The notes: generated by a model not told the origin, from the letters alone. A stretch of 64,000 nucleotides of DNA from Gammaproteobacteria bacterium (GCA_029863125.1 JAOTWB010000006.1:1-64000), one strand, 5' to 3'; shown: positions 54,385 through 64,000, counted from the stretch's first letter. Numbers and translations: made by a program.

Positions 54385-56337
54385 ATGAACATGGACCTGG
54401 CGCTGTCCGTACTGCTGGTCTTCACTGCGGCCTGCTTCCTGGTGATGGGTTCCAGCCTCGTGGCGGCCAAGCGGGAGATTGGCAGTATGCCGATCGGCGT
54501 ACTGTTCGTCGTGATCAGTATCTGGGTTGCGGGCGGCGCGGTCGAACTGCTGGCGGAGAGCTTCACCGTATTCTCTATAGGCCGCACCGCGCATTTCATT
54601 GGTACGGCATTAGTACCCATCGTCGCGTATGTCTATTTTCGTGAGTACACCGGATTGCAGACACCATCGCGTCGGCTCGCGTTGATGAGCATCATTCCGT
54701 TCGTGTCGGTGCTGCTGGCAGCCACGAACATTTATCACGAGTCCATGTGGTATTTGCCCATTGCAAACGAGGCCGGTGAATTCCTTACGCGGCCGGAACG
54801 ATGGGGCCCATGGTTCCTGTTTGTGCATCTTCCATACAGTTACACTGTAATTGGTGCTGCGATCATTTCGCTGCTGACCCATATTTCGGCCGTTGCGCCG
54901 GCACATCGGCGTGGACTGTTTCAGCTAACCGCTGCGTGCATTGCGCCACTGTCGGCGACCATGGCTTACGATCTTGGTTTTGGGCCACACACAATTTCCT
55001 ATGTGCCGCTCGTGTTTTTCGCGATGCTGCCCATTTATGCGTGGCTCATTTACGGCGAAAAAATCGTGGAATTCACGCCGCTCGCATATGAAGCTGTGTT
55101 TCAACACATGCAGGATCCTGTTGTCGTCCTTGATGATAAATGTCGCGTTATCGGTTTGAACCGTGGCGCCGAGAATCTCCTGAGCATCGCGGAATCGGCG
55201 GCGCTGCGTGAACCGCTGGAATTGCTTTTTGGCGAAGACTCCCCCGAAGTGTTCGAGGCGCTTGAATCCGGCATGCCGCAGAAAATGATGACTTCGACCG
55301 GTCGCTTTCTGCACGTTCAGGTCTCGCCGATCGATTCAAACCGCGCGGCAGCCCGTGGTGGCAAAGTGTTGATGTTCCGCGATGTAAGTGACGTCGAAAA
55401 AGCACAAAATGAAGTCCGCAAGAGCGAGCAACTGCTGCGTACGATCATCGATCATTCGGTCAACGGCATTATTCGATTCCGTTGGGAGGAAGATGAGGAC
55501 GGCAAGAGAATGCTGCGCAGTATTTTCGCCAATCCGGCAGCCGGCCGTTTCCTCGGTGCTGACGTCAATGATCTCGTCGATCGAATTGGACCAGACCTTG
55601 TCCGGCTCGCTACAAGTGGAATGGACGCTAACTCTGCCGAAGATATCGTGCGTCGCTTCGAGACAGCCGTTAATCGCGGCGACAGCCTGGAAATCGAGGT
55701 ACACCAGTGTAACCGCGGAGAAGATCGCTGGCTGCGCATGATTTGCGAGCCAATGGGCGACGACATTGCCGCGACTTTTGTCGACATCACCGACGACAAG
55801 GCAAAAGAGCGCCAGATGGAGTCGATCGCGACATCGGACCCCTTGACCGGCGTCCTGAATCGACGTGGCTTCGAGCGCAATGCAACCGAGCGGCTGACCG
55901 CCAGCGACGATGACGCGACCGGCGCGTTGCTCTTTATCGACTTGAACGAATTCAAGCAGATCAACGACCAGTGCGGGCACGAAATTGGTGACCAGTTGCT
56001 GCGCATTGCCGCCGAACGGCTAAAGAAGAGCCTGAGGTCGCAGGACATCATCGGACGCCCGGGTGGCGATGAGTTCGTTGCACTGGTACCAGACGTTGAT
56101 GCTGCCATCGCCGACCAACTCGCAGTGCGCCTGGCCAACGGCCTGGAAAAGCCATACGTCATCGGCGACAAGACCCTTCGCTGCGCAGCCAGTATCGGTC
56201 TCGCCCTGTACCCGGACAACGCCAATACTTTGACCGGGCTGCTGCGCGAGGCCGACCAGGCAATGTACCGTGCCAAAGCGCGCTGCCGTGGTGTCAGCAA
56301 TATAGGTGGCGACGACCTGCTTGAAAAAGCGATCTAG
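54385..56337 (+). CDS. Membrane diguanylate cyclase (7TM, PAS, GGDEF)
   Basis: 650 residues from ATG 54385 (TTG 54370 also possible). Residues 5-225 contain seven hydrophobic helices, like the histidine-kinase N-terminal 7TM region. Next come a PAS domain (residues 240-350, AFQHMQDPVVVLDDKCRVIG) and a second PAS (350-470, EQLLRTIIDHSVNGIIRFRW). The C-terminal GGDEF domain starts near 480; the active site GGDEF is at 560-564, and DPLTGVLNRRGFE is the N-terminal motif. It makes cyclic-di-GMP in response to an unknown membrane signal. The I-site RxxD is not obvious. Confidence 0.92.
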   Translation: MNMDLALSVLLVFTAACFLVMGSSLVAAKREIGSMPIGVLFVVISIWVAGGAVELLAESFTVFSIGRTAHFIGTALVPIVAYVYFREYTGLQTPSRRLALMSIIPFVSVLLAATNIYHESMWYLPIANEAGEFLTRPERWGPWFLFVHLPYSYTVIGAAIISLLTHISAVAPAHRRGLFQLTAACIAPLSATMAYDLGFGPHTISYVPLVFFAMLPIYAWLIYGEKIVEFTPLAYEAVFQHMQDPVVVLDDKCRVIGLNRGAENLLSIAESAALREPLELLFGEDSPEVFEALESGMPQKMMTSTGRFLHVQVSPIDSNRAAARGGKVLMFRDVSDVEKAQNEVRKSEQLLRTIIDHSVNGIIRFRWEEDEDGKRMLRSIFANPAAGRFLGADVNDLVDRIGPDLVRLATSGMDANSAEDIVRRFETAVNRGDSLEIEVHQCNRGEDRWLRMICEPMGDDIAATFVDITDDKAKERQMESIATSDPLTGVLNRRGFERNATERLTASDDDATGALLFIDLNEFKQINDQCGHEIGDQLLRIAAERLKKSLRSQDIIGRPGGDEFVALVPDVDAAIADQLAVRLANGLEKPYVIGDKTLRCAASIGLALYPDNANTLTGLLREADQAMYRAKARCRGVSNIGGDDLLEKAI

Positions 56338-56513
56338 CGGGGTATTGTCCCGTCGGCTTTGTCTTCCATATCACTACAAGATTCGCTTCTCCGCCGACAA
56401 TCTACCGGCCGCGTCCGGCGGCATCGCCACACCCGAATGACAGGTGCTGCTGATGCATCGTGGCGTCGGCTAATGATAGGCTTCGTGCTCAGCAGAAGGG
56501 CACGGAGAGTCCC

Positions 56514-56792
56514 ATGGTTACAGCGATCGTTCTGATAAAGGCGGAGACGAACCGTATTCCGGACCTGGCCAACAAAATCGCGGACATGGCGGGTGTTTCC
56601 GAGGTTTTTTCCGTTGCCGGCCGCTACGATCTCGTCGCGATAGTCAGGGTAGCGAAAAACGAGGATCTTGCCGACGTGATCAGCGACAAGATGCGTCTGC
56701 AGGAGGGCATCGTCGAAACCGAGACGATGATCGCGTTCCGCGCATACTCGCGGCAGGAGCTCGAGGCCGGCTTCGAACTGGGACTGGACTGA
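56514..56792 (+). CDS. Stand-alone AsnC/Lrp ligand-binding (RAM) domain protein
   Basis: 92 residues from ATG 56514 with GGAGA upstream. MVTAIVLIKAETNRIPDLAN through SVAGRYDLVAIVRV is the RAM domain of Lrp/AsnC regulators, but the helix-turn-helix is absent. Such single-domain proteins bind amino acids or small effectors and may pair with a full-length regulator elsewhere. The stop overlaps the next ATG by 1 base, so it is co-translated with cytochrome b561. Confidence 0.85.
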   Translation: MVTAIVLIKAETNRIPDLANKIADMAGVSEVFSVAGRYDLVAIVRVAKNEDLADVISDKMRLQEGIVETETMIAFRAYSRQELEAGFELGLD

Positions 56793-57340
56793 TGGGTCTG
56801 AGAAACTCGAGAACAGAGTTCGGCGCATTGGCCAGGTCCCTGCACTGGCTGGTGGCTGTTGGCATTTTCATGCTGATTTTTCTCGGTCTCGAGCAATCCG
56901 GTATGGAGCAGGGTCCCGAAAAAACCGAGATCCGCTTCATTCATGCCTCGATTGCGCTGACCGTGTTCGTCCTGATGACCATCAGGATAATTTGGCGCTT
57001 CATGAACGAGGTACCGGCACATCCGGACGGCATGGCCGTCTGGCAGCGGATAAGCGCGACTGTTGTCCATTGGGGACTGTACGCGGTGGTATTCCTGCAG
57101 CTGGCGTCGGGTGGCATGACAGTTGCAACCGGCGGCAAGCCACTGCCGTTTTTTGGATTGTTCTCGATACCGTTGCCCGTGGCGGAGAATCGTGACAACC
57201 ACGAATTCTGGGAAGAAATTCATGAATTCGCGTGGAAGATGATCGCGGTGCTGATCGTCATTCATGTGCTGGGCGCGATTTACAACCATTTCATCGCAAG
57301 AAACGACGTACTGCGTCGGATGACGGTCGGTGTGAAATAG
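56792..57340 (+). CDS. Cytochrome b561-type membrane protein
   Basis: 182 residues with four hydrophobic helices. Heme-ligand histidines are visible in ALARSLHWLVAVGIFMLI and ATVVHWGLYAVVFLQL, and in HEFAWKMIAVLIVIHVLGAI. The pattern is the prokaryotic cytochrome b561 (CybB) family of membrane redox carriers. The putative redox partner is unknown. It begins at the AsnC-domain stop. Confidence 0.9.
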   Translation: MGLRNSRTEFGALARSLHWLVAVGIFMLIFLGLEQSGMEQGPEKTEIRFIHASIALTVFVLMTIRIIWRFMNEVPAHPDGMAVWQRISATVVHWGLYAVVFLQLASGGMTVATGGKPLPFFGLFSIPLPVAENRDNHEFWEEIHEFAWKMIAVLIVIHVLGAIYNHFIARNDVLRRMTVGVK

Positions 57341-57348
57341 AAAAGAAA

Positions 57349-58554
57349 ATGGCCGAGGCGTTTATTTGTGATGCCGTGCGAACGCCCATCGGTCGTTACG
57401 GCGGAGCGTTGTCTTCGATTCGCGCAGACGATCTGGGCGCAATCCCGATGGCGGCGCTGCTCGAGCGCAACGAAAACTTGAATCCCGTCGCGATCGAAGA
57501 CCTCGCTTATGGCTGTGCAAACCAGGCGGGCGAGGATAATCGCAATGTCGCCCGCATGTCACTGCTGCTGGCAGGCCTCCCCGTTACGGTCCCGGCCGTC
57601 ACGGTAAATCGTCTTTGCGGATCCGGCATGAACGCGATCGGCAACATCGCCGACGGCATTCGTACCGGCGCGATCGAGCTGGGTCTGGCCGGCGGCGTCG
57701 AGTCCATGTCACGCGCGCCCTTTGTCATGGCCAAGCAAACGGCAGCGTTTGGCAGAAACGCTGAACTTTACGATACGACGCTGGGCTGGCGCTTCGTCAA
57801 CAGGAAGCTGGAGACACAATACGGCATCGATTCGATGTCCGAAACGGCCGAGAACGTCGCCGACGGTTTCCTGATTTCGCGCGAGGACCAGGATCAGTTT
57901 GCGTTGCGCAGCCAGCAGCGCGCCGAGGCCGCAAGTGCAGCCGGTAACTTCAACGATGAGATCATTCCTGTGTCAGTGCCGCAGCGGCGCGGCGATGCAG
58001 TAATTGTGGACAAGGATGAACACCCGCGGCACGGATCAACGATCGAGGGACTGGCCAGGCTCAAGCCGATTGTTCGCGAAGGCGGGACGGTTACAGCCGG
58101 CAACGCATCGGGAATAAACGATGGCGCTTGTGCGATGCTCGTCGCTTCGGAGAAATCGGCCACGTCGCACGGGCTCGAACCGTTGGCCCGCGTGGTGGGC
58201 TGGGCAGTTGCAGGGGTCGAACCGCGAATCATGGGCATCGGTCCCGCTCCGGCGTCACAAAAAGTGCTCGAGCAATGCGGAATGACCGTCGAACAGATGG
58301 ATGTGATCGAACTCAACGAGGCATTCGCGGCCCAGGGGCTGGCTGCCCTGCGGCAGCTGGGCATCGAGGATGACGCTCCGCACGTCAATCCCAACGGTGG
58401 CGCGATTGCCCTGGGGCACCCGCTCGGCATGTCCGGCGCGCGACTCGTCACGACGGCGGCGTACCAGCTGCGGCGGAGCGGCGGACGCTTGGCGCTGTGC
58501 ACGATGTGCATCGGTGTAGGGCAGGGCATCGCGATGATCATTGAACGGGTCTGA
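57349..58554 (+). CDS. Acetyl-CoA acyltransferase / 3-oxoadipyl-CoA-type thiolase
   Basis: 401-residue thiolase II. Nucleophile Cys90 in NRLCGSGMNAI, NEAFAAQ, GGAIALGHPLGMSGAR (catalytic His) and the final Cys in MCIGVGQGIAM. The internal pattern VESMSRAPFVMAK is close to PcaF (beta-ketoadipyl-CoA thiolase), but no other aromatic-pathway genes are here. An acetoacetyl- or medium-chain thiolase role is equally possible. A TGATGA overlap with the nitroreductase gene suggests one transcript. Confidence 0.88.
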   Translation: MAEAFICDAVRTPIGRYGGALSSIRADDLGAIPMAALLERNENLNPVAIEDLAYGCANQAGEDNRNVARMSLLLAGLPVTVPAVTVNRLCGSGMNAIGNIADGIRTGAIELGLAGGVESMSRAPFVMAKQTAAFGRNAELYDTTLGWRFVNRKLETQYGIDSMSETAENVADGFLISREDQDQFALRSQQRAEAASAAGNFNDEIIPVSVPQRRGDAVIVDKDEHPRHGSTIEGLARLKPIVREGGTVTAGNASGINDGACAMLVASEKSATSHGLEPLARVVGWAVAGVEPRIMGIGPAPASQKVLEQCGMTVEQMDVIELNEAFAAQGLAALRQLGIEDDAPHVNPNGGAIALGHPLGMSGARLVTTAAYQLRRSGGRLALCTMCIGVGQGIAMIIERV

Positions 58555-59138
58555 TGAAAAAACGCCCGCCCAGCTACGAAACGCAGGAGCTGAGAGAGTT
58601 CGAGGAAGTCCTGCGCGGCCGGCGTACGATCAACCTTTTCTTGCAAACGCCGGTGCCGGACAAGCTCGTGCACGATGCGCTGGAGGTGGCCACGTGGGCA
58701 CCGAATCACCACGTAACGGAACCCTGGCGCTTCATTCTTCCGGGCGAGCAAACGGTGCAGAAGATTCTCGACCTTTGCCAGGTGATTGCGGCCGAGAAGA
58801 AAGGCGATGAACTGGCGCTGCACAAACGTGAGAGCTGGGCGGAGAAGCCGGGCTGGCTGGTCGTAACCTGCGAACGCAGCGTGGACGAGCTGCGGCAGCA
58901 GGAGGACTATGCGGCGTGCTGTGCTGCCGCGCAGAACTTCATGCTGTATCTCTGGAAAGCCGGCGTCGGATCCAAGTGGACAACGGGCGCTATTACGCGA
59001 GATTTGCGCTTCTTCGACATTATTGGGGTCGATCAGTCGCAGGCATTCGTCGTCGGTCTATTCTGGTTCGGCTACCCGAAGCTGACGCCGGGCCAGGCGC
59101 GAAAAGAACTCTCCAGCGTATTGCGTCGGCTGCCTTAA
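58554..59138 (+). CDS. Nitroreductase-family FMN protein
   Basis: 194 residues. It has the FMN-binding N-terminus [21 protein letters not shown] and [15 protein letters not shown], followed by the central helix [20 protein letters not shown]. The C-terminal GLFWFGYPK fits. The family covers nitro compounds, quinones and flavin reductions; the substrate is unknown. It ends in a 4-base overlap with the convergent SstT gene. Confidence 0.88.
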   Translation: MKKRPPSYETQELREFEEVLRGRRTINLFLQTPVPDKLVHDALEVATWAPNHHVTEPWRFILPGEQTVQKILDLCQVIAAEKKGDELALHKRESWAEKPGWLVVTCERSVDELRQQEDYAACCAAAQNFMLYLWKAGVGSKWTTGAITRDLRFFDIIGVDQSQAFVVGLFWFGYPKLTPGQARKELSSVLRRLP

Positions 59139-60352
59139 GGCGGTAACTGCGGTTCTTTGGCCGCCACTGCCGCGGTGAAGACCACGTCGGTCGAACTGTT
59201 CAATGCGGTCTCGGCCGAATCCTGAAGGATGCTGATGACGAATCCGACAGCAACGACCTGCATTGCAACGTCGTTCGAAATGCCGAACAAGCCGCAGCTC
59301 AGCGGAATCAGCAGCAACGACCCTCCGGCAACGCCCGACGCCCCGCAGGCAGACAGTGCTGCAACGACGCTCAGCAGCAGCGCCGTAGGCAGGTCGACAC
59401 TGATTCCAAGGGTGTGTGCCGCAGCAAGTGTCAGAACGGTGATCGTGATTGCGGCACCACCCATGTTGATCGTCGCCCCGAGCGGAATAGACACAGCGTA
59501 GGTGTCTTTTTCCAGATCGAGTTTCTCGCACAGCGCCAGGTTGACCGGAATATTGGCTGCCGAACTGCGCGTAAAAAACGCCGTGACGCCGCTTTCCCTG
59601 AGCGCAGCCAGTACGATCGGGTAGGGGTTGTCGCGCGTTTTTATCCAGACAATCAGCGGATTGATCAGCAACGCCATGATGAGCATGCTGCCCAGCAGCA
59701 CGGTCAGGATGCGCGCGTAGCCACCGAGCACGGAAAGGCCCGATTCGGCAAGGTTGCCGGCCACGAGACCGAAGATCCCGACTGGTGCCAAGCGAATGAC
59801 CAGCCGAACGATATGCGTCACGGCATCGGCAATATCTTTAAGCAACTGCCGTGTAGAGTCCGCCGCGTAGTGCAGGAAAACGCCTAACAGTACGCCCCAG
59901 ACCAGGATGCCGATGAAGTTTCCGGTCAGTATGGCGTTGACCGGGTTGTCCACGAGTTTCTGCAGCAGACCGCCGAGAACCTCGGTGATTCCCTGTGGAG
60001 CGCTCGCACTGATTTCCGGGACCTGCAGCGCAAGCGTGGTGGGAAACAGCGTGCTCATCGTGACCGCAAGCAGAGCGGCCGCGCCGGTTCCGATGAGATA
60101 CAGAATGACGATGGGCCGGATCTGCGAGGTGTGGCTGATTCGGCGATTCGCTATCGCCGAGGCAACCAGCACCAGGACCAGCACCGGGGCTACCGCTTTG
60201 AGCGCCTGGACGAACAAATCGCCGAGCAGCATCGACGCTTTCGCCGCGTCCGGCCAGCTCAGTGACAAGCCGACGCCGGCAATGATGCCAATCGCGATCT
60301 GCAGCACCAGGCTGCCAGACATGATTCGGTCGATTACTGTTTTTGTTGTCAT
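59135..60352 (-). CDS. sstT: Sodium/serine-threonine symporter SstT
   Basis: Inner-membrane Na+-dependent uptake of serine and threonine, 405 residues of the glutamate/dicarboxylate symporter (DAACS) family. The segment [21 protein letters not shown] near residue 50 is SstT-like. The reentrant-loop region [20 protein letters not shown] is typical, as is [16 protein letters not shown]. About eight helices are visible. It stands alone and converges on the nitroreductase gene. Confidence 0.92.
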   Translation of the reverse strand: MTTKTVIDRIMSGSLVLQIAIGIIAGVGLSLSWPDAAKASMLLGDLFVQALKAVAPVLVLVLVASAIANRRISHTSQIRPIVILYLIGTGAAALLAVTMSTLFPTTLALQVPEISASAPQGITEVLGGLLQKLVDNPVNAILTGNFIGILVWGVLLGVFLHYAADSTRQLLKDIADAVTHIVRLVIRLAPVGIFGLVAGNLAESGLSVLGGYARILTVLLGSMLIMALLINPLIVWIKTRDNPYPIVLAALRESGVTAFFTRSSAANIPVNLALCEKLDLEKDTYAVSIPLGATINMGGAAITITVLTLAAAHTLGISVDLPTALLLSVVAALSACGASGVAGGSLLLIPLSCGLFGISNDVAMQVVAVGFVISILQDSAETALNSSTDVVFTAAVAAKEPQLPP

Positions 60353-60412
60353 CAGCTCATATCGTAGTCGTATCCGCCTGCAAGGATAACCGACTACGGA
60401 TATGAGTTTGCT

Positions 60413-61198
60413 TCAATCTGCGGGCGCGTCGATATGCAGGCCATCGAGCGCCGTGCTCGTGTCGATGACAAGCCGGTGCTCGCCCGTCGCGTCGGTGTAG
60501 ACCAGCTCGACCCTTTTCGGCGACGGTGCCAGCGGGAAAAAGACATCGAGGCCGAGCTCTTCGCTTGCCGGAATCTCGAGCGGCAATTCAGTCTGACGCT
60601 GCTCGATCTGGGTGTTGACCTTGCTGTTGTTAACGCCACGGACAACACCACCGACAGCGAGTGCCGGACCCAGCAATAACAAGCCGCCGGCTGCGGTAGC
60701 GGCTCCCGTCGATACGCCGCCAAGCCCAATTGACGCAGCGGCGACTCCATACCCCGCCACGGTCACGGCCGCACCGCCGGCCATCAATACGCCGGCACCC
60801 CGGCCCGCCCTTACTCTCATTCCGGATTTCTTGTAACGTTTAGCGGTTTTCTTGCTGCCCTTGACCAGTTGCTTCCGCCCGGGCTGCGACCCGATGCGTG
60901 TGTCTAGCGAGTCAACGACGGTCAGCCGGGTGACCTGTATCGGCTGGCCAGACTGATTGCTGATTCTCAAGAGGTATTCATCCCAGTCGGCATTCCTGGC
61001 CCAGGTTCCGGGACCATCGCGCACGATGACCCAGTCGAGCGTAGAGCTGACTCGCTGGTCGGCAGCCGCCGCGAGCGGCCTGGTGGTTTGTATGGGCTGC
61101 GGTTCTTTCAGCATCTTGGTGCCACCGCATCCGGCGAGCAGGCAGGCAAGCAACAACAAGGCGATTGCGGGGCGTAGTACGGGGGTCGAGATAATCAT
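60413..61198 (-). CDS. Putative lipoprotein, function unknown
   Basis: 261 residues with lipobox LAGC (Cys24). The N-terminal half (TLDWVIVRDGPGTWARNADWD, RLTVVDSLD) is a small strand-rich region. The middle is a 60-residue Gly/Ala-rich stretch (VRAGRGAGVLMAGGAAVTVA) that may insert into a membrane. The C-terminal domain (LPLEIPASEELGLDVFFPLAPSPK) has no known motif. I cannot name a family. The SstT gene lies 60 bases beyond its stop. Confidence 0.6.
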   Translation of the reverse strand: MIISTPVLRPAIALLLLACLLAGCGGTKMLKEPQPIQTTRPLAAAADQRVSSTLDWVIVRDGPGTWARNADWDEYLLRISNQSGQPIQVTRLTVVDSLDTRIGSQPGRKQLVKGSKKTAKRYKKSGMRVRAGRGAGVLMAGGAAVTVAGYGVAAASIGLGGVSTGAATAAGGLLLLGPALAVGGVVRGVNNSKVNTQIEQRQTELPLEIPASEELGLDVFFPLAPSPKRVELVYTDATGEHRLVIDTSTALDGLHIDAPAD

Positions 61199-61343
61199 GG
61201 GTTCCTCTCTTGCGAGAAGCGCAGTGCACGCCTCTCATAATGAAAGATACGCCCCGTGGCTTGGGAAAACCTTATGAAAGCCGGTTTATTTTCTGATGGT
61301 TGGACGGACGTGATCGGTTCATGCGATCGCGCCAGCCCTCGAT

Positions 61344-61371
61344 GCCGGGCGCCCTGGAGCGGGCGCCCGGC
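61344..61371 (-). terminator. Strong hairpin after the M16 protease gene
   Basis: GCCGGGCGCCC (61344-61354) pairs perfectly with GGGCGCCCGGC (61361-61371) across 6 bases, just past the protease stop. There is no T-run on the minus strand, so it is either a Rho-type end or a 3'-protective structure. Confidence 0.4.
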
Positions 61372-61378
61372 GTGCAGC

Positions 61379-64000
61379 TCAGTGCGCCGACGTCGTCGTG
61401 ATGATGTTGCCGTCGGCGTCGATCTGCGTGATCTCGCCAAGCTCGAGCTGGCGGATGCGCGATTCGATCTTCTCGCGATCACCGACGACGACCCAGGTCA
61501 GGTTGTCGGGCCTGATGGCCTGCCCGGCAACTTCGTTGATCTGTTCCAGCGACAGCCCGCGAACAGACTCCGCATAAGTATCCCAGTAGTCATCCGGCAG
61601 GCCATAGCTAACGATCTCGCCGATGTCGCGTAGTACCGCGGCGTTGGTCTCCCATCGGCCCGGCAGGCTCAGCGTGTTGTTGTCTTTGACCTTTGCCATC
61701 TCGGCGTCGGTCGCCGGATTGGATGACAGGTATTCGCCCAGCTCACGCTTGATTTCGGCCATGGACTCCATGGTCTTGTCCGTCTGCACCGGCGCGTAGG
61801 CGATAAACGGGCGCTGACCCGCGGCATCCGGGATGAACGTCAACGCGCCATAGGCCCAGCTCTTGTCCTCACGCAGGTTCATGTTAATGCGCGACGTAAA
61901 GCTCCCGCCGATGATCTCGTTCATCGTCTCGAGGGCAATTTCGTTGACCTTGCCAGCCGGCGGCGCGATGTTGCCTGCGAAAATGATGGACTGCTCCGAG
62001 TTCGGGCGGTCGATCATGAAAACTCGTTCCTCGTTGCTGACTTCAACGATGCCGATGTTCTTCGTCGGTATGTCGCCCGGCTTCCACTTCGCGAACTGCT
62101 TTTCGAGCCTGGGCTTGATCTCCGCCAGCGTGGTGTCGCCGACTACAATTAACGTGCCGTTGTTGGGCTTGAACCAGGTCCTGTGATAGTCGACCAGGGA
62201 GTCGCGCGTTATGCGTGCCACCGATGCTTCGGTGCCGGACCCCGTTAAAGGCTGCGCGTAGGCGTGACCGTCTCCGAACAGCAGTTTTGGGAAGGTGCGC
62301 AGCGCCATCTGGACAGGCTGGTTCTTCTCCTGCTGAATCTGCGCGATTCGCTGTTTGCGCAGCCGCTCGAGATCGGTTTCGGGAAATACCGGGTTGAGTA
62401 TGACGTCAGCATAGATGTCGAGCGCCTTGTCCAGGTTTTCCGATAGCGTGTCCAGCGTGACGGTTGAGGAATCGAGGTTGGAGCCCGCGCCGATCATAGC
62501 GCTGATACGATCGAGTTCGTCGCTGATCTGGAGCGCCGTGCGCCGTTTCGTACCCTCGTCCAGCATTGCCATCGCGAGGCTCGACGTGCCGGGCTCACCG
62601 AACTGATCGGAGGCAAAGCCGGCGTCGAAGCGCAGGCTCATGTTGATCGTCGGAATTGACCTGCGCGTTGCAACGATCAGCTCAAGACCGTTCGATAGCG
62701 TGTCACGCTCAAAGTCGCTGAAAGCAACTTCGGGGAACGACGTTGTGTCGGGAATACCGGAACGATCAGCGCTCTCGCTCGCGGCACTGAGCACCGGAAA
62801 GGGCCGAACCTCGAGGTGATAGGCGCCGGCCTTAAGCCAGCGATCAATGGCGGCCTCGATCGAGTCGATCGACGCGTTTTCGAATCGCTGCAGCTGCACC
62901 TTGTAGAAATCCGGGCGGCCGGCGTAGACGGCATTCCTGGCGAGTACGTCGGACTTGCCGCCGAAACCACCGATACGTTCGATGCCACGAACGAAGCCGC
63001 CGCGTCGCGCGGCCTTGACGCGCTCGAGCTCGTCTTTGGAAATTCCTTCCTGCATGAGTCGATCGACTTCTTCGTCTACGGCGCGCTTGAGCGTTTCCAT
63101 GTCGCCGCCAGGCTGCGCCGTGACGACGACCCAGAAAATGCCGGCGATCTCGTTCGCGAACATGCCGGCCTGGGCGCTCGTGGCGATCTGCTCGTTGTAT
63201 ACCAGGCGCTCATACAGCCGCGAGTTTTTGCCACCGGCGAGCACGTCGCCGGCGAGGTCAAGCAAATCGGTATCCTCCGACGTCAGGTGCGGGCCGCCCC
63301 AGATCTTGTAATACCGCGCCTGCGGCACGCGATCCTGCAGGACTTCGAATTTGTCGCTTTCCAGTTGAGCCTCCCAAACGTCGTACCTGGATATCGGTGG
63401 CCCCGGCGGAATGTCGCCGAAATACAGTTTGACCTTTTCGAACACTTCGTTGGCGACGACGTCACCGGCGACGACCAGCACGGCATTACTGGGACCGTAG
63501 TAGGTTTTGAACCATTCCTGCACGTCCTCGAGACTGGCCGCGTTCAGGTCTTCCATCGAACCAATGACGGACCACGAGTACGGGTGTCCTTCCGGAAACG
63601 CGCCCTCGAGGAGGTGATAAAAGACCTTGCCGTAAGGCTGGTTGTCGCCCTGGCGCTTTTCGTTTTGCACGACGCCGCGCTGTTCGTCGAGTTTTTCCTG
63701 TGTCACGGCGCCCAACAAATGTCCCATGCGGTCGGACTCCATCCAGAGCGCCATGTCGAGTGCTGTCTTTGGAACGTTCTGGAAGTAGTTGGTGCGATCA
63801 AAGTTTGTCGTACCGTTCATATCGGTAGCCCCTACGCGCTCGAAGGGCTTGAAGTACTCGTCGTCATAATTCTCGGTGCCCTGGAACATCAGGTGTTCAA
63901 ACAGGTGCGCGAAGCCGGTCTTACCGGGCTTCTCGTTTTTCGAACCGACGTGGTACCAGATATTGACGGCCACGATCGGGGCTTTGTTGTCCTCATGGAC
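61379..64000 (-). CDS. M16-family zinc protease, two-domain (partial, N-terminus beyond window)
   Basis: Periplasmic-type M16B peptidase; 873 residues are visible and the frame stays open through base 64000, so the signal peptide and first residues are missing. The inverted zinc motif is HLFEH (FAHLFEHLMFQGTENY near the visible N-terminus), with Glu about 75 residues later in the usual place. A second homologous, inactive-looking half begins near FERDTLSNGLELIVATRRS and has no HxxEH. Typical two-lobe clamp proteases of this size degrade unfolded or small peptides. A stable hairpin follows the stop. Confidence 0.93.
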   Translation of the reverse strand, partial: VHEDNKAPIVAVNIWYHVGSKNEKPGKTGFAHLFEHLMFQGTENYDDEYFKPFERVGATDMNGTTNFDRTNYFQNVPKTALDMALWMESDRMGHLLGAVTQEKLDEQRGVVQNEKRQGDNQPYGKVFYHLLEGAFPEGHPYSWSVIGSMEDLNAASLEDVQEWFKTYYGPSNAVLVVAGDVVANEVFEKVKLYFGDIPPGPPISRYDVWEAQLESDKFEVLQDRVPQARYYKIWGGPHLTSEDTDLLDLAGDVLAGGKNSRLYERLVYNEQIATSAQAGMFANEIAGIFWVVVTAQPGGDMETLKRAVDEEVDRLMQEGISKDELERVKAARRGGFVRGIERIGGFGGKSDVLARNAVYAGRPDFYKVQLQRFENASIDSIEAAIDRWLKAGAYHLEVRPFPVLSAASESADRSGIPDTTSFPEVAFSDFERDTLSNGLELIVATRRSIPTINMSLRFDAGFASDQFGEPGTSSLAMAMLDEGTKRRTALQISDELDRISAMIGAGSNLDSSTVTLDTLSENLDKALDIYADVILNPVFPETDLERLRKQRIAQIQQEKNQPVQMALRTFPKLLFGDGHAYAQPLTGSGTEASVARITRDSLVDYHRTWFKPNNGTLIVVGDTTLAEIKPRLEKQFAKWKPGDIPTKNIGIVEVSNEERVFMIDRPNSEQSIIFAGNIAPPAGKVNEIALETMNEIIGGSFTSRINMNLREDKSWAYGALTFIPDAAGQRPFIAYAPVQTDKTMESMAEIKRELGEYLSSNPATDAEMAKVKDNNTLSLPGRWETNAAVLRDIGEIVSYGLPDDYWDTYAESVRGLSLEQINEVAGQAIRPDNLTWVVVGDREKIESRIRQLELGEITQIDADGNIITTTSAH

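Overview
The window looks like chromosomal DNA of a free-living, aerobic, Gram-negative proteobacterium. The evidence is GC-rich coding, two TonB-dependent outer-membrane receptors, several lipobox-bearing lipoproteins, Shine-Dalgarno starts, NhaA and SstT sodium-coupled transporters, and a periplasmic M16 protease. My guess is a marine gammaproteobacterium (Woeseiaceae/Steroidobacterales-like), but that is inference from gene style. There is no rRNA or marker gene to fix the taxonomy. I saw no tRNA, rRNA, CRISPR array, insertion sequence or prophage.

Most of the first 53 kb is about breaking down nucleic acids. 1-1855: nucleoside hydrolase and ribokinase. 1874-6123: small secreted protein, NhaA, lipoprotein M3 peptidase. 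6187-13082 (minus): complete reductive pyrimidine operon (beta-ureidopropionase, NCS1 permease, dihydropyrimidinase, PreT, PreA, cytidine deaminase). 13139-15599: two exported nucleotide phosphatases, divergently transcribed. 15605-16846: HDAC-family deacetylase beside the deletion scar of a Pat-type acetyltransferase. 16956-24900: two TonB receptors around an exported endonuclease/exonuclease/phosphatase-family lipoprotein and an unknown lipoprotein. 24941-26853: cupin, SDR, purine nucleoside phosphorylase.

26980-32618 is the most unusual part. It holds a winged-helix regulator with two CTTTAT-N3-ATAAAG operator-like sites, an RpiB-DeoC fusion, and a bacterial microcompartment (one BMC-H, two different BMC-T, three BMC-P shell proteins) with a CoA-acylating aldehyde dehydrogenase. 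By gene content this is a sugar-phosphate-utilising (DeoC-type) metabolosome resembling the Haliangium ochraceum locus. Its inferred job is to cleave deoxyribose-5-phosphate from DNA nucleosides and contain the acetaldehyde until it becomes acetyl-CoA. A PfkB kinase converges on it from the other strand.

33729-38374: DUF4956 membrane protein, atypical alpha/beta hydrolase, exported CotH-like protein, and an exported phosphatase joined to a kinase-like C-terminal domain. 38519-49066: a ten-gene purine operon running from guanine and xanthine through urate and allantoin to glyoxylate plus urea. 49153-52886: DUF6502, OsmC and CBS proteins, two divergent paralogous phosphoribosyltransferases and a LOG-family phosphoribohydrolase. 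53194-64000: more ordinary genes (phosphotransferase, GGDEF cyclase, AsnC-type domain, cytochrome b561, thiolase, nitroreductase, SstT, lipoprotein, M16 protease cut by the window edge).

Read together, the organism appears able to dephosphorylate nucleotides outside the cell, split nucleosides both by hydrolysis and by phosphorolysis, and catabolise both base classes. It handles ribose through ribokinase and deoxyribose through a protein organelle.
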